DNA of 64,000 nucleotides from Moniliophthora roreri (taxonomy: Eukaryota > Basidiomycota > Agaricomycetes > Agaricales > Marasmiaceae). The stretch lies in contig LATX02000231.1 of assembly GCA_001466705.2 (NCBI GenBank), positions 1-64,000 on the forward strand, written 5' to 3'. The stretch's first letter is position 1; every line of letters starts with the position of its first letter. The translations under genes were made by a program, and so were the position numbers. Below, piece by piece: positions 58,046 through 64,000 of the stretch. The notes beneath the pieces are model-generated. The model did not search any database. It saw only the letters and a program-made list of their open reading frames with translations, and was not told the origin of the DNA.

Positions 58046-59528
58046 TCAGTTGTGACCAGTCATGTAAGTACCGTCGGGAGGGGGACTTTGATAACCGTTC
58101 ATGTGCGGATTCGGTAAGGGGCTCGCATAGCCATTCATGGACTGACTTTGGTAATGAAGAACGGGAGCGGGAGTTCCTGGCAAAGACGATCCTGGCGTTC
58201 CAGTTCCACCGCTGAACAGAGCACATTCACAGATGACCTGTGCTCTTCGGACGACATTCTAATGTAGTAACAAATTAGGGCTAAAGGGTTATACTGAAAA
58301 AGTACGGTGAACGCACCTGCACGCTGTCTATTGGCTGTGTGCCTGGGACAGATGGCGCCTTTGCCACCTTCACCAGACCAGGGAAAATGGTGGCTCCAAC
58401 ACGATCCGGTTCGCCCCGCTCGCTCTTCAGACACCTCTTTACTAGCTCGACTTGTCGAGGATGAAGAGCACTGCCGAGTTCTGGGATAAAGGCACGGTAG
58501 AACGCGTCTCCCGTTGTACTAGTTTGACCGTGAAGCATACGAGAGAAAGCGTATGCAGACTCAAGGATTTGCGTGTTCCCTGATGTTGGTATGATGTTGT
58601 TGAGGACTCTCATGAGTTCCGGTACTTGTTCGCAGAGTGTGTTGAGTGACATCTCGGGTGAGAACGTCTCGACGGCAGCGGAGAATGTTTGACGACGCCA
58701 TACACAAGCTACTGTTGGATCACCTGTATTACGTGTTATGCTGAGTTCTTGCTGATCTCACAAGGGAGAGGTGGGCACTCACGGGCGAAGATGTGCTCAT
58801 GTATCCGGGTGAGTTGGACATTCGCTTCACTGGAGTTGGTGACGATGAGGCAATTCACGATCCCTTCGGAAATCTGGAGTGGGAAATCAGACCTCCATTG
58901 ATGTATTCAAGGAGTTTGGCAACGCACTGCCTCTGATATAGCATGTCGCAAGAGCGCTTGCACCTGCATCGAGGTTGCTTCGTACCGAGGGACATCAGGA
59001 CCGTTACCAACATCGGCAAGAATAGCCTCGCATAGTGCAGCGAGTGGTACGGGGGGTGCACGGACGATATCTGAGCTCCATCTGTTTATCATCTTTTCCA
59101 GCTGCGATGCGGCATTCTGACAAAGTTATCAGCGATACGAAGGATACCATAAGCCAGAACACACTTTGATTGAGAAATCATCCACAGTATTGCCTCCTTT
59201 CCCGGCTCTGTCCGGGAGTACAGATGTACCTTCTAGCTGAGCGATACGAGCTCGAAGCTGGGCAACCTGTCTCTCCTGTTCCTCCAACTGTGCTCTTTGT
59301 TCTTCGACTTTCTCGTGAGCAATACGCTACAGGGCCCGGGACGACGTCAGGAACCCATCAAAATCCAAAGAAAATTGAGGAAATACTGACAAAGTTGGTC
59401 AGAGCGTATCTGTACTGGTCTCCAGACACAACATCCTGTGGAACCTGCATCGGGAGCGGAGTTTGCTGGTACTGTGAAGGTGGAGGTGGAGGCGACTTGG
59501 ATGATTTGCTGCTGCCAAAGAACGACAT
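58046..59528 (-). CDS. Conserved-type hypothetical protein with an N-terminal coiled coil
   Basis: Not recognised. Start at 59528 (MSFFGSSKSS), a Ser/Pro/Gln-rich leader (PPPPPSQYQQ). Then an exon with a heptad helix, EEQRAQLEEQERQVAQLRAR, likely a dimerising coiled coil. Later exons are helical: KMINRWSSDIVRAPPVPLAA, LLRHAISEAV, then EMSLNTLCEQVPELMRVLNN, TQILESAYAFSRMLHG, GDAFYRAFIPELGSALHP and QVELVKRCL. The tail is Pro/Gly/Tyr-rich with NGYASPLP and ends TYMTGHN at 58046. About 420 residues, five or six introns. The layout (disordered, coiled, folded, disordered) suggests a cytosolic adaptor. It is convergent with MIC60 and co-oriented with the nucleoporin gene upstream. Confidence 0.65.
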
Positions 59529-59777
59529 TTTGAATGAGTGATAAAAGAGCTAATCACGTCTGCACGGCCCTAGAGTTGACGTTCGGCGGAGCGCCCGCCT
59601 TAGTACCTTTCGTGGAGGTTCAGCGTCAAAGTCGAGTTTTGGCAGCTGGGCTATTTTATTGCAACCTCAACGAAAATCCAACTTCATTCCATGCCCAATT
59701 TCTCCGATAAAACATGCCAGAATCTGAATAACGGTATAACGTTGCGACAAAAGAAGATATACAGGACAGCTAATACA

Positions 59778-61705
59778 TCATCTAACATTCAGGGTACTCA
59801 AACCCAGATCTCCCTTACTGAGACTCTGCTCGATGTCCGCCCCGCCATCGAATGGATCTCTCACACTGCCCGTCCTGGCACGCCACAACTGTGTGTAAAG
59901 CGCCTTAATTTTCTGCAATTCTGCATCAAGTGCTGCCGTTCGGCTTGCGAGAGCGAGGAAAGTCGCGTGCTGAGCTTGAAGGGTAGATGTTATCCCTGAA
60001 TGACAATGTCAAAACTTCTACAAAAGATTGCGGGGTTCGAAAATACTGACGTTGGGGCGTAATATTAGTCTGAGTGGCCATAGATGACAGTTTGCGCTCA
60101 ATTTGCTGTGGAAGAAAATGTCAGTCACTTGCAAATTGATGACCCTGACAACTAACCTCGATGGTACCCTTGTACCAAGCCAGTCGCTCCTTGGTCTGCC
60201 GAGTAATGCGAGTAAAGAACCTGAGCCGAAGCACAGGTTAGCCCGTATATCGCGAGACAAATTCGTAAAAGGACTGACTCTAGAGGGAAAGTTGCGTGAT
60301 CCTTCAGATAACCGCCACTTAGCTGGGGGTTCTTAAATCCGTCTACTATACGTGTCGCAACGATGGTGTCTTGCACGGCTTGATCTGCTTTTGCTTTCAA
60401 GTCTCGCGTGAAGTGCAAGTCGTTGCGAATTGTCGTGCTTGTCTGTGATAGATCCTGGGAACTAAAGTTAGGCTGGCAACAGGGTGCTAATGCAAAACGA
60501 CTAACTCTGTGAACTGCACGAACGAGTTCTTGGCCCTTGGTTGCTTCTTCACCGAGCTTTCTCTGCTTAAGGTCTTTGCTGATCTGTATCCGACCTTGAA
60601 TGTGGGTACTATACAGTGACCTGTCAGCCAGAGTTCATTCAAGGAACAGACATACGTACTCGATCTGCTCGAATAATCTTTTCACATCGTCAGGAAGGTC
60701 ATTAAACTTTGTCGTCTTCGTAAAAGGAGGTAGCTGCTGAGTATTGGTTCTGTAAATCACTAGTGAGGGAGTAAGTACAAGGAAGCCACCAAGCACCTAC
60801 TGTGGCTGACCGCCTAATGGCTTTCCAAACATCGAGTTACCACCGCCAAACTGATTTTGTTGAGCAGATGAGAAAAGAGACGTTCCTGTGTTTGCCCCCG
60901 CAGTATTCCCGAAGATCGAAGAGCCTCCTCCAAAGATGTTTTGCTGTTGAGGCTGCTGCTGTGACTGGCCATATAATCCAATACCGGTAGCAGGCTGTTG
61001 TTGGGATTGACCGAATAAAGTTGACCCTCCACCGGCTTGTTGATTGTTTTGGCCAAAGAGGCTGCCTCCCATGTTGGCTTGCTGCTGGCCAAAAGGGCCG
61101 GTACCGGTACTGGAGGTCTGATTATTTTGTCCGAATATGCCGCCCCCAGTGGACTGTTGGTTGTTTCCGAATAGACCGCCACCTGTCGTGGGTTGTTGAT
61201 TATTTCCAAATAGACTGGATCCAGTTTGCTGTTGTTGGTTATTCTGCCCGAACAAACTGGTACCAGTAGCAGGTTGCTGGGTGATCTGTCCGAAAGGACT
61301 CGTTCCAGTAGCTGGTTGCTGCTGCTGATTGTTCTGACTAAATAGACCCGTTCCTGTGCCAGTATTGGACTGTCCGAATAATCCTGTCCCAGTTCCACTC
61401 GCTGGCTGCTGCTGTGTCGATTGACCGAACATTCCAGTCCCTGTTCCACCCTGCTGCTGCTGTTGTTGTTGATTTGACTGTCCAAACAAATTCGTCCCAG
61501 ATCCTCCAGCTGGTTGTCCGAATATGCTAGATCCCGTCGCAGGTTGCTGTTGTTGCTGCTGCCCAAACGCACCTCCACCGAAAGTCGACCCCCCCGTGTT
61601 CGTTCCCGAGCCTACAGTGCTTCCAAAAATTGGCGTAGATGTAGAGGGTTGAGCCTGTGTGTTTCCGAAGATGGAGGTCCCGGCTGGTTTTGGTTGTCCG
61701 AACAT
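59778..61705 (-). CDS. NUP49: FG-repeat nucleoporin of the central channel, Nup49/p58 type
   Basis: Part of the Nsp1-Nup57-Nup49 trimer that lines the nuclear pore and forms its permeability barrier. From the ATG at 61705 (MFGQPKPAG) the first exon is one long repeat domain: around 25 FG units, mostly xLFGQ or xFGQ separated by Gln, Thr, Ser and Gly runs with almost no charge. After the intron near 60797 the folded part starts with KFNDLPDDVKRLFEQI, then HIQGRIQISKDLKQRKLGEE, SQTSTTIRNDLHFTRDLKAK and a coiled coil. It ends with FLALASRTAALDAELQKIKA, the conserved SVRDPF, and GLSTLNVR at 59778. An upstream in-frame ATG at 61885 would add an unrelated leader and is rejected. About 530 residues. 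The Nup49 class is inferred from the IQ-rich coil and the SVRDPF motif. Confidence 0.87.
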
Positions 61706-62685
61706 GGCGTTTGCTGGATTTATTCTGGAGGCGGAAAGGATACGTTCAGCATTTAGATTTAACAATTGATATGAGACAGTTACTTGGTTGCAAACGTACA
61801 CTGCTGGAACGCGCCTCAACGCGCTCGAGGTCGAGGAAGTGGGAGAGGTTGAAATCGGCACGTGTGAGCTGTTCTCCGCACCCATTATCTGCGCACTATA
61901 TTTGTTATTTCATCCATGAGTGGATGAAAAAAAGTCCAACGAACTACAGTCATTTCAGCAAATCTGCCGTCAAACCACCATCTGAATACGCCTAAAGGCA
62001 CAGTTTGGTCCCGAGGAGAAGGAGACGGCGGATGGCAGGTAAGTTTTACAGTTGGCGTGCATCCGCCGAGCTCCCCATCATCTTTCTTTCAGACAGCGAT
62101 GCGCTGTCTAGTTGGGAGGGCTACAAAGCTCAGACAAAGATCTCCTAGTAACAGTGCACCTTCTATTCGATTTCTTGTACTCGCGAACCAAACACTATGG
62201 TAACTCTTTCCTTGTTGACCTGACCGAGTCGTATCACTGGTCGAAGTGGGCTTCGACCCCCATCATTGACATCTCTATTCATGCGTCCCGTCCCCCTCAG
62301 GTTTATAACTCGCTTTCGGTATTCTGGAGGTTCGCAGGCAGCAATACCAATTGTTATGGCAACGAGTTTGTTGTTTTCAATTTGGACATGACATCCGGTA
62401 TGTGTCTAATAACGCTTAACCGCCGAGCGTTGATGATTGGAAAGGCATTGTTCCACTGGAACAAATGATACCAATGTTGGGTGTCTATTCGTGCGATGTC
62501 TTTGTGCCTTCAATGCACAGCATGCAAAGAGACCGATCAGTCTTTCGCATCACAAATCACATATAAAATATGTGGAGGGAAATGGGGATCCACCATCGTT
62601 CACGACTTCAAATTCCTCTGGTGAGTACTTTAGTTCCCGTCTTCCATTGGACGGCGATGACGCTGACGATGGTTACAGTCTACGC
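61706..62685. other. Upstream region with possible 5' exons of the F-box gene or a small separate gene
   Basis: An open plus frame at 62112-62468 contains natural-looking sequence (VYNSLSVFWRFAGSNTN, GNEFVVFNLDMTSG) bounded by acceptor-like ..ctcag at 62299 and donor gtatgt at 62400. I could not connect it in phase to a start or to the F-box exon. It could be part of a short gene divergent from the nucleoporin. Confidence 0.3.
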
Positions 62686-64000
62686 ATGGAAAAGCTCCCT
62701 ACAGAAATCAAGGACATAGTCCTCAGCTTCTGTGACGAAGACACCCTCCTAAACTGCAGCCTAGTTTGCAAATGGTTGTACGTTCATGCTCGCAACTGCC
62801 TCTTCGCGCGCAACTTCATACTGAAAATTGACGGCTCGAGCAATGTTTCTAATGGGATGATGAACATGCTCACCTCGCCACACAATCCCATCCACTGGAA
62901 ACGCATCAAACGAATTACTCTGGTATTCGTTCACGGTAATTATAGTTACGACGCCCTGGAGAGCGGAGTACATACCGATACCGCTCGACGAGCGCTTCGC
63001 CTTCTACAGAACAAGGTTGACCCAGAATATCTGACTGTTATTGTTGAGAACCGGGAAGCTCAGTTGTTTCGCTTCGTTGACTTCGCAGAAGCCCTCCGAA
63101 GCACTTTCCCGAACATGTCCCGACTTGAGCTCCGTTTGGAGGTCGAGCGATCTGGATGTCTTCTACCCTTCATTGTATCCTCTTTTCCCGAGTTACGAGT
63201 ACTGGAACTATCATGCCGGCTTCTTTTTGAAGAGGATATCAGTCCGGAGTTCAGATTACCCCTTACCTTGCGGATACTTCATCTTCACTTGCCTACGACG
63301 AATTGGGAAGGCCCTTTGACAAGATGGTTGACATCGCAATCCAGCGGAACGAATTTAGAGTACTTGTCACTTTTGGAGTGCGATAACGACCCTGTCATTG
63401 ATGCCTGCTTGCGTCTGAATCCCCGACTTCGCTCTGTGTATATAGGGCTTGGGGATGATGGTGATGACGAGTCTCAGTATTGGATGCCGCGTCGTATGTC
63501 TACATTTTCAACTCGATGATCTTACAGTTCTAACCTCTCCCCTCTACATAGTCATTGACGTTTCACACCTCACGCGACTCGAAGAAATCACCTTTTGCCT
63601 CCCAGATTCGCCCACGAACACACATCCTCAACTAGACGAGGTGAATTCTTGCATCTATCATAGCCTGGCTTCGGTTACCTCCGAACGGATGCGTGCGGTG
63701 ACTTTGATCCTTCAAGAGGACCTCTTGGAACTTGCCAGATTCTCACCTTGGCCTACTTTTGATGACATTCTCGCGGAGTCCTCGACATTTGTCAACTGCA
63801 GCCTAAACTTGGTTGTGCCAGCCATTTTTGGTGATAGACACGACGCCGACGATTTGTTGTCTCTAGCAAAGAGCGCCTTTCCCCACTGGACTAAGTCAGG
63901 AAAGCATCTGGAAGTCCAGTTTACCCACGGAAGTGCGAACAGTACTTGGAATCCGTTGGAACAGAGTTTGACATGTAGAGCATCACGAGAGACGTCTTGG
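62686..64000 (+). CDS. F-box protein, 3' end beyond window
   Basis: F-box proteins are substrate receptors of SCF ubiquitin ligases; basidiomycetes have large, fast-changing families of them. The ATG at 62686 lies just after an acceptor-like ggttacag, so further 5' exons are possible. The first residues form the F-box: KLPTEIKDIVLSFCDEDTLL, then NCSLVCKWLYVHARNCLF. Next comes a repeat-like region of hydrophobic strands (FPNMSRLELRLEV, FPELRVLELSCRLLF, LPLTLRILHLHLP, NLEYLSLLECDNDP), resembling degenerate leucine-rich repeats. An intron from about 63495 to 63552 joins to VIDVSHLTRLEEITFCLPDS, and the frame is open to the window end. Partial; total length unknown. Confidence 0.75.

Noticed and set aside
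60814..61578. 254-codon minus-strand open frame
   Set aside because: Out-of-frame reading of the nucleoporin repeat domain on the same strand. Repeats keep alternative frames open.

Overview
This window is nuclear DNA from a filamentous basidiomycete, most likely a white-rot or litter-decaying agaricomycete. The evidence is dense short introns (about 50-65 nt) in almost every gene, short intergenic spaces, a secreted class II manganese peroxidase, a GH30 hydrolase, and several fungal housekeeping genes. No rRNA, tRNA or CRISPR was recognised. All multi-exon models were assembled by eye from reading frames and GT..AG signals, so outer coordinates are firmer than internal junctions.

Layout. 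1-3.3 kb is mostly empty, with one doubtful minus-strand gene. 3.3-9.0 kb (minus): Mediator subunit MED22, a short-type manganese peroxidase, and a membrane protein of unknown role. 9.7-21.2 kb: a PX-PB1 scaffold protein (+), dynactin actin-related protein Arp10 (-), vacuolar permease ATG22 (+, divergent from Arp10) and neutral trehalase (+). 21.2-24.3 kb holds fragmentary coding signal that I cannot assemble, followed by an intronless membrane protein. 25.7-37.9 kb is an accessory block built by local duplication: four minus-strand copies of one unrecognised gene family, with duplicated flanks, and one unrelated plus-strand gene inserted between copies three and four. 38-39.5 kb is the autophagic-body lipase ATG15.

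39.7-52.8 kb contains four arrestin-like paralogues, interrupted by a divergent pair: a GH30 endo-1,6-galactanase-like enzyme and a metallo-beta-lactamase-like protein. 52.9-64 kb is a compact housekeeping run: a METTL21-type lysine methyltransferase, a peroxisomal adenine nucleotide carrier, MICOS subunit MIC60, an unknown coiled-coil protein, the FG nucleoporin Nup49/p58, and an F-box gene cut by the window end.

Themes. Extracellular lignin and polysaccharide attack (MnP, GH30), nutrient stress and recycling (ATG15, ATG22, trehalase), and transporter down-regulation (arrestins with PPxY motifs) lie in the same region. I see no sign that they form one regulated cluster. The most unusual items are the four-copy gene family with its segmental duplications, the arrestin array, a 9-nt trehalase microexon that completes the family signature, and two GC-AG introns at catalytically important positions.
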